Assembly: GCF_016545825.1 (NCBI RefSeq)
Contig: NC_052619.1
Coordinates: 36,309,803 to 36,373,802, forward strand
Direction: 5' to 3'
Source of the DNA: Eucalyptus grandis
Taxonomy: Eukaryota; Streptophyta; Magnoliopsida; Myrtales; Myrtaceae
DNA length: 64,000 bases
In this document: positions 51,401 to 62,068 of the stretch, piece after piece
Position numbering within the stretch: the first letter of the stretch is position 1
How the letters are laid out: every line of letters starts with the position of its first letter
Made by a program: the position numbers and the translations under genes
Notes under the pieces: generated by a model
What the model was told of the DNA's origin: nothing
Database searches by the model: none
Seen by the model: only the letters and a program-made list of their open reading frames with translations

Positions 51401-52235
51401 TGAGTTGTTACCCCATGCTGAACATCGAATGTGTGCATGACACATATACGGGAATTGGGCAAAGACCTACAAATGGGATAAGCTGCAGTTGCAATTTTGG
51501 CAATTAGCAAAGAGTACAAACATGGCTGATTTTAGGATAGCCAAAGAAGGACTACTTCAGTTGACAAAGGAATGTTGTGCAGCACTATTTCAAATGGAAC
51601 CGAAGCATTGATGTTGGGCATTCTTTAGTGAAGAATTCAAGTGTGATCACATCGACAACAACATATGTGAATTATTTAATGGGAAGATAATATATGCCAT
51701 ATGCAAACCAATTATCTTAATGCTTAAAGATATACGAGTTATGGTCATGACTTGACTGCACAAACAAAGAGATGAAGCTATAAAGTGGACTAGACAATGT
51801 GGTCCTAGGATTGTTAAGAAATTGGATGAGAACTTGGCTGCAAGTAGGTATTGTCATCCCATTTGGAATGGAGATGATTGATATGAGATAATGAAGGGTT
51901 TTGATAGGTATGTTGTCCATCTAGATACGAGAAAGAGTTCATTAGAGCATGGCAACTAAGTGGAATTCCTTGTGCACATGCCATTTGTGCCATCTAGCTG
52001 AATGGCCACAATGTAGAGGATTACATTGATGATTGGTACAAAAAATCGAAATACCTTGCTTCGTATCAATTCATGATGCAGCCAATTAAAAGTAGCAAGT
52101 TTTGGAAGCCGACGGATCATGAAATATCTCAACCTTTACCACTGAAGAAGAAAATGGGAAGGCCAAAACAAAGACGAAGAATGGTGGACAGAGAGGTCTT
52201 GGGTCAGCAAAGAATGAGCAAGGCACGTGCAAAGA
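48494..52235 (+). mobile_element. 5' part of a Mutator-like element (MULE), 3' end deleted
   Basis: The left end, GAGGTACGGACACCTGGGGT then ACCAAAACTTGGCACGAAG, matches the reversed right end of the element at 59528-60266 over ACCAAAACTTGGCACGAA and the following ACTTAAGTGCCAAAAGTT words. It is joined at 48494 to integrase sequence. A decayed MuDR-type transposase runs to about 52235, where the sequence switches to antisense gag without any matching right terminal repeat. The missing right end and missing retrotransposon pol suggest one deletion removed both. Confidence 0.85.
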
Positions 52236-52240
52236 TGACG
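49639..52240 (+). pseudogene. MuDR/MULE transposase, decayed
   Basis: Reading across frames shows, in order: an N-terminal VIVYYDGDF segment (49667 on), an acidic stretch, a MuDR DNA-binding block with FIRNTKNFVKARCSQQNCPW (about 50560-50640) and the HTYSINF histidine, a MULE catalytic block IGLDCCFLKGLCKGELL...RDANNQ then SWSWFLKNL and MSDQG (about 51080-51290), LPHAEHRMC (about 51405-51432), an NNICELFNGKI segment, and a C-terminal MGRPKQRRR before a KMTCSSLC zinc-knuckle start. Several stops and frameshifts are visible, so no active enzyme is encoded here. Such transposases cut and paste Mutator-type elements and make 9-bp target duplications. Confidence 0.85.
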
Positions 52241-53440
52241 TGCTCTTCTCTGTGTTGCTCGAAGAAGAATCTTGTTGTCTCCCTAACATCATACTTGCTA
52301 ACTGACCCACTTGCATCCCCAAATTTCTTATTGAAGTCTCTTGGTTTTGAAATCTCACATCCGTGCTTTTGATAAAGTCATGAGTCGTATTAACAAGTTT
52401 GGTGACTATATCTTTCAAATTTGACTTTGTCTCTTCGATTGTTTGAATCCCGGTGGTCTCGTCACATTTTTATTATTCCATGAAAAATTTGGATGATTGC
52501 GTCATCCCAGATTGTATGTGTTGGAGTATGGATTATTTTGTGACATGTTAAAATTCCCAACAAAGTTAGAATTTTCACTAAATTATTTAAAAATATTACT
52601 TATCTGACATTTTGTGCTAACATGTCCACCATAAAAATCACATGTCAAATCTTGAATTTTCATGGCTGAAACACTCATATTATCTAGTTTTTCATTGAGT
52701 GCTTCAAATTGTGTACCAATTGCAGCAAAAGCATCCACTTCGTGAACTCTGCTAGCTTTTCACATTGGTAGTCTCTCAGTAGACTACTAATAACTATTGG
52801 ACGCCATCTCCTCTAATAGATTGTAGGCTTTTTCTGGTGTTCTATTATTTAGAGTTCCTCCTGCAGCTGTATTAATCATAGAACGAAGATTTGTACTAGA
52901 GCCATTATAAAAAGTTTTTACCTGCATTCATACAGGTAATTCGTGATATGGGCATCTCTTAAGAAATTTTTTGAATCTTTCCCATGCTTCATATAATGAT
53001 TCATTATCCATTTGCATAAAAGTAGTAATATCATTACACATCTTCGCAGACTTTGCAGGTGGAAAGAACTTATCAAAAAATTTCTTAGCCATATCATTCT
53101 TTGTAGTGATTGATCCTGCAGGAAGAGAAGAAAGCCAACTCTTAGCTTTATCTCTAAGAGAGAATGGAAAAAATCTCAATCTAATAGCATCATCTGTAAA
53201 TCAATTATATTTAATGGTGTCACAAATTTTAAGAAAAATATCGATGTGAGCGTTTAGATCATCACTTGGTAGCCCACTGAATTGCACTGATTATTGAAGC
53301 ATTTGAATGAGTGACGGCTTGATCTCAAAGTTGTTTGTATGAATTGCAAGTCTTCTGATACTTGTTGTGGTGCCTTGAATTGTTGGTGTATCATAATCTC
53401 TTTAGAGTCTACGTGGATTTTCATAATCACCGTCTGCCAT
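52236..53440 (-). pseudogene. Gag fragment of the Athila-like element
   Basis: From an ATG at 53438-53440 (MADGDYENPRR) the minus strand runs, with stops, through SGLPSDDLNAHI, the retrotransposon gag core FPFSLRDKAKSWLSSLP...KFFDKFFPPAKSAKM...ESLYEAWERFKKFLKRCP (53179-52928), AAGGTLNNRTPEKAYNLLEE and VRFQNQETSIRNLGMQVGQLA to SSNTEK near 52236. The C-terminal part with the zinc knuckle is missing at the junction with the MULE. Confidence 0.9.
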
Positions 53441-53633
53441 TTTCTTAGCGTGATTTCTCAGTTCTCTCAGTCGCCTTTTAAATGTATGCTCAATTTTTAG
53501 ATCAAGTTTAGCAAGTTTCCCTTGTTGGCTACGTGTTATAAACTGATGTACACCCTAAAAAATAAAACAAAACAAAAGCTATATTAAATTTAGAATTATT
53601 TGGTATCAATATTAATTAATATCAAACAAATGA

Positions 53634-53651
53634 TCCTTGGCGACGACGCCA
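53634..53651 (-). other. Primer-binding site, probably tRNA-Asp type
   Basis: The minus strand TGGCGTCGTCGCCAAGGA matches the tRNA-Asp primer complement used by Athila-like elements at about 14 of 18 positions and lies ten bases inside the 5' LTR. Confidence 0.7.
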
Positions 53652-53661
53652 AAAACTTATT

Positions 53662-54818
53662 TGTAAAATTCTAAACGCAAGTGAACATGTCGAACAAGTA
53701 ATATAATGATAAGAAAAAGCATCATTCCACGGAGATTGATAATTAATAAACTAATTAAATACTAAAGTAGATTAATTCTAAAATTTATTTAACATATCAA
53801 AATATAATTGAGAATAAATTAAAACAAAATTTGGAGACTAAATGCAGTAAATCAATCAGATACATATGTTAGAGCATTCGATTTCACTATAACCATTGAT
53901 ATGAATTTTAGATTGTTATGGGTACAAAAATGATATCAAATATGTGATAACGAAATTTCCTAATCTATTTTCTATCTTATCTCTAGGTGTAGCAAACTTA
54001 TTTAGTTTATTAATTCACTATATCTCTATGTGAATTAAAATAAACATAAGTGCATTAAAAAACTATGAACATTCCTGGTTTACAATGAGTCTTTTGGATC
54101 ACCTTATCACCGAAAACTACAGAAATAACGCAGTATATCTCTATCCACGTTTAATTCATAGTTATATATTATAATGAACAATTGCATATTATCACTTCTC
54201 AGTTTCAAACATGCACATTAGATCATTCAGATGGTGGCTAATTACTTAAAAGCATTATGCACACTAATATATAACTCACATGAATGAAATCAATTGTAAA
54301 ACATAAAAATTATGAAATTCACATCATCATGGTTAGGCTACATCGTAGCCCTAACAAAAGAAAATTAGAACATAGTAGAAGAAAAAATAAAAATATAAAT
54401 CAAACCCAGTATCTTGAATCAAAGAACAAGAATTCTGTCACCACTTTTATCTTCTCTTCAAAATACTTAAAAAACTCACACACAATGAAAAAAGATCTAA
54501 CAAAAACCTAACTGCCCCCTCAGGCTTTTAAATTTCTTATATTTATAGGATATATCCAAGATATCTATTTCTCAATACTTGCAAATAACATTAGGGAACA
54601 AAATCAATGATTTCCTGATTTAATATCCATCTTCTATTGCTTTTTAATTTGAATTCTTGATTTTTGCCATTCTTTTCCTTATCTTCTTGATATCTCATTA
54701 TTCTGCATAAACAATGAAAATCCAAATAATCAAAAGGAAATCAAAATATTTTCTCATAGATATTGCATTAATTGTTGCCTAAAATAGATAAAATTACTCT
54801 ATTTTTATAGAGTTATCA
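53662..54818 (-). repeat. 5' LTR of the Athila-like element
   Basis: 1157 bp. On the minus strand it begins TGATAACTC and ends GAATTTTACA. It lacks the MITE present in the 3' LTR and so records the original sequence there. Confidence 0.9.
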
Positions 54819-54876
54819 TTATCCCATAAAAATATTCCTTTGGTGACAATCAATAAATAGAACAATGTTTTATTTA

Positions 54877-55228
54877 GATTAATATCATGAAAAATCTCAA
54901 ATTGATAAACGTGTGACAAATTTACTCTAAATTAATTTTTGACCATCAAAAACCTCAATTTGATAATTTGTGACAAATTTACCCCCATTAATTTATGTTA
55001 AATTAATCCAACAAAAAATCACAAATCAATACACTTGTAACAGGTGGAAGGTCAAACCCTAAACTAGCATAAGTCATCAAACTCAGCAATTTTATAATAA
55101 AATTTAACAGAAACTAACAAATGGTAAATTTGTCATAAATGCACAAGTTTAAAGTTTTTAGTAGTCAAATTTAGTTTGAGATAAATTTATCACGTGTAAC
55201 AATTTTGGATTTTTTGTGGTATTAACCT
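54877..55228. mobile_element. Foldback MITE, 9-bp target-site family, copy 4
   Basis: It starts GATTAATATCATGAAAAATC and its reversed right end is AGGTTAATACCACAAAAAATC. Perfect 9-bp target duplications TTTTATTTA flank it at 54868-54876 and 55229-55237. It sits about 60 bp outside the retrotransposon. Confidence 0.85.
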
Positions 55229-55510
55229 TTTTATTTATATGTTTTTGGCTTGAAAATCTAGCTACATTGACATGAATCAATCCTAAGGTTAAAGCCAATA
55301 ATCAACGTTATAAATAACTGCCGAGTGAAGCCCCGTTTATAACTTAATAAAAAAAAAGGCACATATTCAATTTACATGTTCTTAGCAATTTAATTGCCCT
55401 ATGCAAATCTTATGAACAATTAATTCTAGGAGCATCGGGTGAACTTGTCCAAACTTGATTGCGACCTCATTGTGAGACCATGCTTGAGCTCTAAGCTTTG
55501 ATATGACAAT

Positions 55511-56288
55511 AAGTCTCCATTTGTTTCATAGAAAATATGGTGTTCTGAAAACTGTTTTTCAGGAAGCCATGAAACAATTTTCTAGGAAAATGTAACTATT
55601 TTTCAATGTTCAGTTGTGACCTAAAAATGAAATGAAAAATATTTTTCACTATTCAATAAGGAAAATCTTTTCCTCCATACACTATTTTTCATATATATAT
55701 ATATATATATATATTAATTTTTTAAATCGATTTTTTAAATTTTTTTTTTAAAATAGAGTTTAAATTATTTTTAATTTTCTTTCTTTTTATCGTCTTCTTC
55801 TTTGGCCAGTCATCAGCCACAACAGTAGCCAACAATTAGCTGAAGTGGCGAACTCGAGATTGCCACTTGCTTGGCTCACTGGCGATCAAGCGAGCCTTGA
55901 GCTCATTGATCTAGCAAGCGGTAAGATCACTAGAGATCAGTGAACTCAAAGCTTGCCTATGGTCAATTGTCGACCATCGTTGTGGTCAGTGATTGACCAA
56001 GACAGAAGTAAAAAATAATAATAATAAAAATTCAATTTTTTTTTAAAAATGGAAAAGAAAATGAAAGATAGAAATGTTAACATGGGTGTGAGAAAGAAAA
56101 AGTGAGTGGGTAAAATGTTTTCTCATCTTGAAAAGTGAAAATTATTTTCCTATATTTTAGAAGTTTTTTTTTTTCGTTGATGGAAATATTATCCCTGATT
56201 AGTTTTTTTTTAAGAAAAAAACGTCAGAAAATCCAGAAGATATGTTTTAATTTTTTTTTTTTTTTTTGGTCTGAAATGAATGGAGCCT
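55511..56288. mobile_element. Putative inverted-repeat element with GC-richer core
   Basis: The left end GTCTCCATTTGTTTCATAG is inverted at the right as GGCTCCATTCATTTCAGACC (reversed). Arms are rich in TTTTCTAGGAAAAT-like words. A core at about 55800-55995 contains GGCGATCAAGCGAGCC and GTCGACCATCG. A (TA)n run lies at 55691-55713. No convincing target duplication. Confidence 0.55.
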
Positions 56289-59261
56289 AAAGTGGTGCTA
56301 AGTGTGGGAGGTCTTGCTCGAGCTCGGACGCCCTTGGATGGCTACAATTTGGCCACGCTTGCAAATGGTTTTTAGAAGTAACCTGCAACCTTCAAGAGCA
56401 TATGCAATGATGAAAACTCTTTCCTTTTTTGTGATTCTTTTCTGTTTTCTTTCAATTTGTCAATACTCAAATTTCTTTTTAATATTTTTTTTTTTACTTT
56501 TTTTGGTATTTTGTACATTTCCTTATTTTCTCTCTTAATGTTACAAATCTTGATAGAATTGAGTTTTATCAAATCTTTAAGTATTTTAAATTCTGTAGTT
56601 TTATGAGAGTAAAAGTTTATGTCATATATATCTTCCTAGGTACGGTCTCTTATGCTAAACTAGATAAAACTAATAACACTAGGAAATATAGTAGAAATGT
56701 ATTTTAGTAGCTTATTTTATCATATATTATACAATTTCTTTATTTGGTGAATTTTTTTCACGTTTAATTTATTTTTAATTGATCAATTTATTCTTCAACG
56801 TGCTGATTCCACATTTAAGGAGAATAACAACTAAGAACTGGAGCCTAGTTTGGACACATAAAAATGGTCAATATAGATTAGATAAGTCAATTTGGATCAA
56901 AATTATTTTCGACTCGCATGAAATCGACCCCCACACATTTGACGAGTCCACTGCTTAGCCATTCATTAACTTGAGAATTTAGCTCAATCTGAAGGAGTGA
57001 GTAATGCCATCGTTCGAAGGAGTACTGATTTGGCTCTTGTTGTGGCTAGATCGGGAACGAGAAGACTCATATGATAAATAAGTGCTCCTACTTATAAGAC
57101 CACTCGATAAGCTAAAATGTCAAAGGATGCAGACCGAGGTACACCGGATTGGCATACTTACCAGAGGAAGAAGGTGGGGCATCACTTCCAGGAGCATGAG
57201 GATCGTGAAGTTTAGGAAGATGAGCCTGAGTCACCATAGAGAGAATAGCTTTGATACCGGCAACAAACAAAGTATCTCGGTACGAAGCCCACTAACTCTT
57301 GAAATATGGTGAACTTTTAGCATCTATCCATAAGCCGCAATAGCAGAAGTGTGCAACCATCTCCTCATCGATAGCCTTTTGACATTTGAAAGCAGCTCGA
57401 GAATGACAACGCTTTAGGAGAGAGAAGGGAAAGTCAATCGAGTAGATGGTATACCTCAAACCCAGGATAGAATTTGCTATCTTTGGAGAAGTATAATGGC
57501 AAATCAGTAGAAGTGAAGGCGTGCCTCCATAGGTACTCATCCTCTGGATACCGATCATAAGAGTGGTCTGGAAATTAATGTGAAGCCGGTACAGGCCAGA
57601 AGAGAAGACACAGTCAAAAACCATAGAATCTTCATGGGCTGAAAGGAAATATTCCAAGAAAAAAGTAAAGGGAGAAAGAGAAGGCGATGATTGCTACTTT
57701 AGAGGTTTGCAAAGAACTTTAACACCGAAGTTGTTGGGATCGAGTGCACCCGAATGCACATCATACCACCTTCGAGGAATCTTGGCAATGTTAGCGAACA
57801 AGTTGGGGAAATACAATTTAACACAAACTTGCAAAAGCCAAAAGGGACCAAAGAAAGGTGGCTTTTTACACGCAATTTCCATGCATAATTGCTCAATGTT
57901 GAAGGTTTTTTTAGGGTTAATTTAGGGATTTTTCTTGCAATCAATCATTAATCTCTTAACATTTTTGCTTATTCCACCTTTACCCCTCTAGAATTCAGCC
58001 CCTAAAAGAAAGAAATTGAGTCCAAGATTGAAAACTATGAGGAATCGTCAGAAAATACTAAGATTAATCCCGTGATCACGCACAAATTCTTACATTATAT
58101 TAAACATGATCAATCAAAACTTTATGTCAACAAACAAAAAAAAATTTCCATCCAAACCGGGCCTCATCCCTGGCTCACCGGCCCCAAATCACGGCCCTAC
58201 TTGGCCGAAATCTCAGCTCATTGAGTCCTTTACTTGGCCTATTCTTTACCAAACTCGACTCATGGCCCATCACTCGGCCCATTGAGCCTTTGTTTGTGGT
58301 CCTCACACCATCCACTAAGCCCTCACACTTGTGTCTTTCTTATGGCCTACCAGACTTGTTGCCCAGCCCACCTCCAATATTTCAAGCCCATATTGATCTA
58401 GTCATAATTTTAGGATCGAAAATCTAGGATATCACAAACGATCATAGATGAGTTGCAATGACTTGAGCTAAAAAGCACAAAGAAAAACAAAGGAAGATGA
58501 AGCCAACCACAAAGAGGATAGAAGAGGGTGGCTTGGCTTGGACGTAGTGCCAATGGCTTTATAGATGGTGATGGCAGGGGGAGGCGCGATTGTTTGGCTC
58601 AGTAGTGATGGCTGTGAATAGAGGAGGAGGAAGAGAGAATGGTGGATGGTTTGGGCAAGTCTTTACCCTTTTTTTTTTCTTTTTTTTACGTCATTGTATA
58701 AGTGTCGGTTTGTAATTGACTCCAAGTGCATAGAGATGCTCATCACGTCAATTGTTGACATGACATTCTCAAACTATTAAATATTTTCTCATTCAATAGC
58801 AACTACATCAAGTGGCCTATAAAGAGTAGTTAATTTATTATCGACATGCTATCAAGAGCTACTTGCTTTTAACAAGCTTATGAGCAAATGCTCACATCGC
58901 ACGTGCTTAACACATTCTAAGTGCACCGTTTAATATTGTCTTTGGTCATCCATTTCCTTATGTATCTTCTCACTCCGATCACGACTTTAGATTACACTTC
59001 ATTTCGTAGCAAGGTCGCACCGCACTTCGCAACGGGGTTGATTCCCACTTTGTTATCCTAGTCATTTCTTGCTCAATCACTTCAAAGTCGAATTTTTTTA
59101 ATATAAAAAAGCCTTCCCTTGGCCGCACCGCCATCGCAATTTCTCATGAAAACGCCATACAGGTCAACTTTAGTATTCACCAAGAGATCAAACCGAGAAT
59201 ATATGCTCAAAGCAAGAAAGTGATCTCCTACTAACACAAATGGAGATTTTTTAAAGATTAA
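56289..59261. other. Intergenic DNA, one decayed coding fragment
   Basis: Apart from the fragment at 57292-57900 nothing here looks like a gene. 58140-58400 is rich in CGGCCCA-like words, and 58500-58690 is G-rich on the plus strand. Confidence 0.4.
57292..57900 (-). pseudogene. Decayed coding fragment, possibly plant mobile domain
   Basis: Two minus-strand frames, separated by a stop near 57694, read continuously: one has WLLQVCVKLYFPNLF and FGVKVLCKPLK, the next EYFLSAHEDSMVFD..FSSGLYRLH and LLICHYTSP. The W-LQ-LYFP pattern recalls the plant mobile domain found in transposon-derived plant proteins, but the match is by eye and weak. Confidence 0.3.
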
Positions 59262-59499
59262 TTTTTTGTTTGTTTTGCAAAAAATAAACGATTTGAAAAT
59301 TATTTTTCTAAAAACGATTGCTTATATCATTTATAAAGATGAATGAATAAAAATTATTTTCATCATCCACAAATGTTTGATATAAATTGTTGTTGATAAT
59401 GATTTTTTTTTTTCAATTGATTAATTATTTTAAGAGATATAAATCATCATTTAAAAAAATTATTTTCTACATCATTTATTTTTCATAAAACAAAAAGCC
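59262..59499. mobile_element. Small inverted-repeat MITE, about 240 bp
   Basis: The left end TTTTTGTTTGTTTTGCAAAA and the reversed right end CTTTTTGTTTTATGAAAAAT form inverted repeats that extend inward with AAAATTATTTTC words. It is AT-rich and resembles 6035-6262. Confidence 0.6.
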
Positions 59500-59527
59500 T
59501 AAAAGAGATATAGCTATTTGTAAGGAT

Positions 59528-60266
59528 GGAGAGTTAAAAGGACCGCCGAATACTTTGAATGCCAAAACTTAGTATAAATGGACACTTAAGTGCCAAAAGT
59601 TAGGAAAACGATACTTAAGTACTAAAATTAGAGTAAAATGGATTACTTAAGTGTCAATCTGACCAAAATGCTGACGTTGCGATTTTTCGGCAAGGTAAGT
59701 GAAAAAACGATGTCATTTTGCACATTAAGAGCTGAGCCTTTGCCGCCGCCGCCTCCCCATCGTCGTAGGGAAGGGCCAAGGACGGTGGGGGTAGCGTCAA
59801 CGAGCCCTCATTGGATCTAGGGGAGGGCTGCAACCCTTGTCCTAGATTTGGGCAAGGGCTCGCGGGCCTTTGTTGCCTCCCCACGATCGGCGGCCCTTCT
59901 TGATGATCGCGGGAGGCGGGCTGCGAGGGCTAAGCCCTCACTAGCATCCCTCCTCCTTTCCCCACATTTATTTATTTATTTATTTTATAATTTAATTTAA
60001 TTAATTTTTGTATTAAAATTTGAATTCGCGCCAAAATGATATCATTCTTGCATTTCTTTGTTGAGTCAGCTTTCCGACAAGCCACATAGGCGAGAAAAAT
60101 AATAAAAAAAAAAGTACCACATAAGATTTCCGAGTGGGGTTTCTGGAGATGGCACTTAAGTGTCCCGCTTTTAAAAAAAAAGTGACACTTAAGTGTCATT
60201 TTCCTAACTTTTGGCATTTAAATGTCATTTCGTGCCAAGTTTTGGTACTTGGCGTATACTTTTCCC
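59528..60266. mobile_element. MULE-related non-autonomous element with GC-rich core, about 740 bp
   Basis: The reversed right end reads GGGAAAAGTATACGCCAAGT then ACCAAAACTTGGCACGAAAT, nearly the same as the left end of the MULE at 48494. The left end is more eroded but keeps GCCAAAACTT and GGACACTTAAGTGCCAAAAG. The core at about 59742-59950 carries GAGCCCTCATTGG, GGAGGGCTGCAACCC and GCGAGGGCTAAGCCCTC. No transposase frame; the target duplication is unclear. Confidence 0.8.
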
Positions 60267-60851
60267 GATTTAAAAGTCTTAAAAATAGCGTCATTTGGCT
60301 TTTATTTCTTTACCCTATAATACAACAACATATGTTCCATATTATGGATCATTTATTTGGATAATAACAAAAAACAAGATTGGGTATTCCCTATATATAT
60401 ATAACTATTTTTCGGCCTTTAGAGTCTTTTGAAGTGCTCAACAAAAGAAGGTCATCTCTCATTGGAAATAAATGAAACATTATCTAATTTAAGCGACGGA
60501 TTAAAAATAAATGCATATCTTATGAATAGTCAACAAGTAACTATATAACAAAAAAATTAAAATGATTACATTTTGCAATATATTTATTTATGTACTTATT
60601 TAATTTCATACAAAACATAAATAAAAATTAAAAGAATATGTTAAGGGAACATTAATTTAATTGCATTTGAAACTGCTTAGACATCGTGATTATGACTTCC
60701 ACTATTTAATTGATAAAAGTATTTAGGATGGTATGAGTTTCATTCTATCGATAATTTTCATGAATTTTACCTACTTATAGCATAGAAATAAAATTCCAAT
60801 AAATGAATTTTAAAGTAGGGCAATAATGAGATTTGAATCAGATAATCTTTG

Positions 60852-61612
60852 GGAAAATTGTCGAAAATGTTCTAATCATATTACGTTTTTGTCAATTTTG
60901 TCCTAAACACTTTAGTTGTGCCAATTGGGTTTTAAATATTTTCATAGTTTGTCAATTGAATCAATTTGACCTATTTTGATCTAAAATCGTAGATGTGCAC
61001 GCTCTTCATCCTCATGGCATAGCCGATGTTGATATGGATAATTTTTAATTATACTTTAATATTTTTTCAATTTTTCTTTTTCTTTTCTTTTTCTTCTTTA
61101 CTTTTTTTCATTTCTCCTTCTCTTCTTTTCTTTTATGTATTCTTTTTTTTTTTTCCCTTTTTCCCTCTGTCGGCCATTGCTAGGGCTTGTAGATGGTTGG
61201 TGGAGGTCGCCAGCCTTAGGCAAGAGCCACCCTTGCTACCTTTGGGCCAGTGAGGGCAATCCTTGTCTAAGGTAAGTGAAGGAAAAAGGAAAAAAAAAGA
61301 AAAGAAAAGAAAAGAAAAGAAGAGAATAGTAAAGAAAGAAGAAAAAAAGAAGAAGAAGGTAAACAAGGAAAAGATAAGAAAATGGAAGAAAAGGAAAAAT
61401 TAATAAAAAATCACTTCGTAGGATAATTGGCATTTCTAACTAAAACTAAACGGATTAATTCATTTGGTTCCCAAGAGGAATGTCAATTATGTGAGTAAAG
61501 TGAATTATTTAAAAATATTTGTAACTCAATTAATATAAATAAAATATTTAAAACTGAATTGATATAATTACAATAAATTTAAAACCTTTTGGATGATTTT
61601 AGGAATATCACG
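60852..61612. mobile_element. Degenerate GGGAAAA-ended element upstream of the trihelix gene
   Basis: The left end GGGAAAATTGTCGAAAATGT and words CAATTTTGTCCTAAACACTT and TAAATATTTTCATAG recall the arms of the 44826 MITE. The right arm is an eroded inverted match. A long T/C tract (61060-61165) and a matching A/G tract (61275-61395) surround a small GC-rich core with GGGCTTG and GGGCCAGTGAGGGC. It ends about 200 bases before the first possible start codon of the gene. Confidence 0.5.
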
Positions 61613-61773
61613 ATCAAATTTAACTAATCACAATCTTCACGTATTGTTTAGCTGGAAGATATGGAAGGATGATGGTTTCAGCATCCTTTACATCGTCGAA
61701 AAAGAAGAAGAAGTGAATTAGTAAAGCGCGAGCCCATCGGGACCTGCTCCAGAGCTTGTGGACTGGTCGGAGG

Positions 61774-61793
61774 AGCTCTCTCTCTCTCTCTCT
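61774..61793 (+). repeat. (CT)n microsatellite in the trihelix leader
   Basis: A run of TC dinucleotides just before the leader ATG at 61816. CT-rich leaders are common in plant genes. Confidence 0.8.
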
Positions 61794-61815
61794 TCCCCCA
61801 CTCTGATCACCATCC

Positions 61816-61899
61816 ATGGAGAAATCCTCTCTCTCCGGCGCACCTCGGACCACCCGAATCCTCGTACCGAGCTTTGCGATGGCGGTCCAAGATAACCGG
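61816..61899 (+). other. Upstream exon or uORF of the trihelix gene
   Basis: An ATG at 61816 opens 28 codons to CGG at 61899, directly followed by GTATGA. If GT at 61900 is a donor and TTGTAG at 62045-62050 the acceptor, the 28 codons join in phase 0 to TTG CGT GTT GGG TGC GCT and then the main ATG, adding 34 residues. If the 151-base intron is kept, the frame ends at TGA (61903-61905) as a short uORF. Confidence 0.55.
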
Positions 61900-62068
61900 G
61901 TATGAAATTCGCCCCCTCTTTCCTGTGGTTGCGGTTTAGTCGTTCTTGATTGGTCCCTGTTCTCTTGAGGCGCAAATCGATGGACCCCTCGCCATATCTG
62001 CGCGAAATCAATTCTGGGTTTGGTTCGTCGTGAGAGAATATCTGTTGTAGTTGCGTGTTGGGTGCGCT

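Larger units (their letters stand above)
44200..54818 (-). mobile_element. Decayed Athila-type Ty3/gypsy LTR retrotransposon with a nested Mutator-like element
   Basis: Two direct LTRs (44200-45940 and 53662-54818) bracket, in minus-strand order, a primer-binding site, a gag fragment, an integrase fragment, the conserved CTTGGGAGGCAA word near 47419-47433 and the GCATTGAGGACACTGC..AAGTTTGGGGG block at 47178-47216, both common downstream of pol in Athila-like elements. Protease, reverse transcriptase, RNase H and the integrase N terminus are missing, replaced by foreign sequence at 48494-52235. LTRs differ by many substitutions, so the element is old. Flanking pentamers CTATT and TTATC do not form a clean target duplication. 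Confidence 0.9.

Noticed and set aside
44195..54823. Five-base target duplication for the Athila-like element
   Set aside because: CTATT and TTATC share only the middle three bases; not enough to claim.
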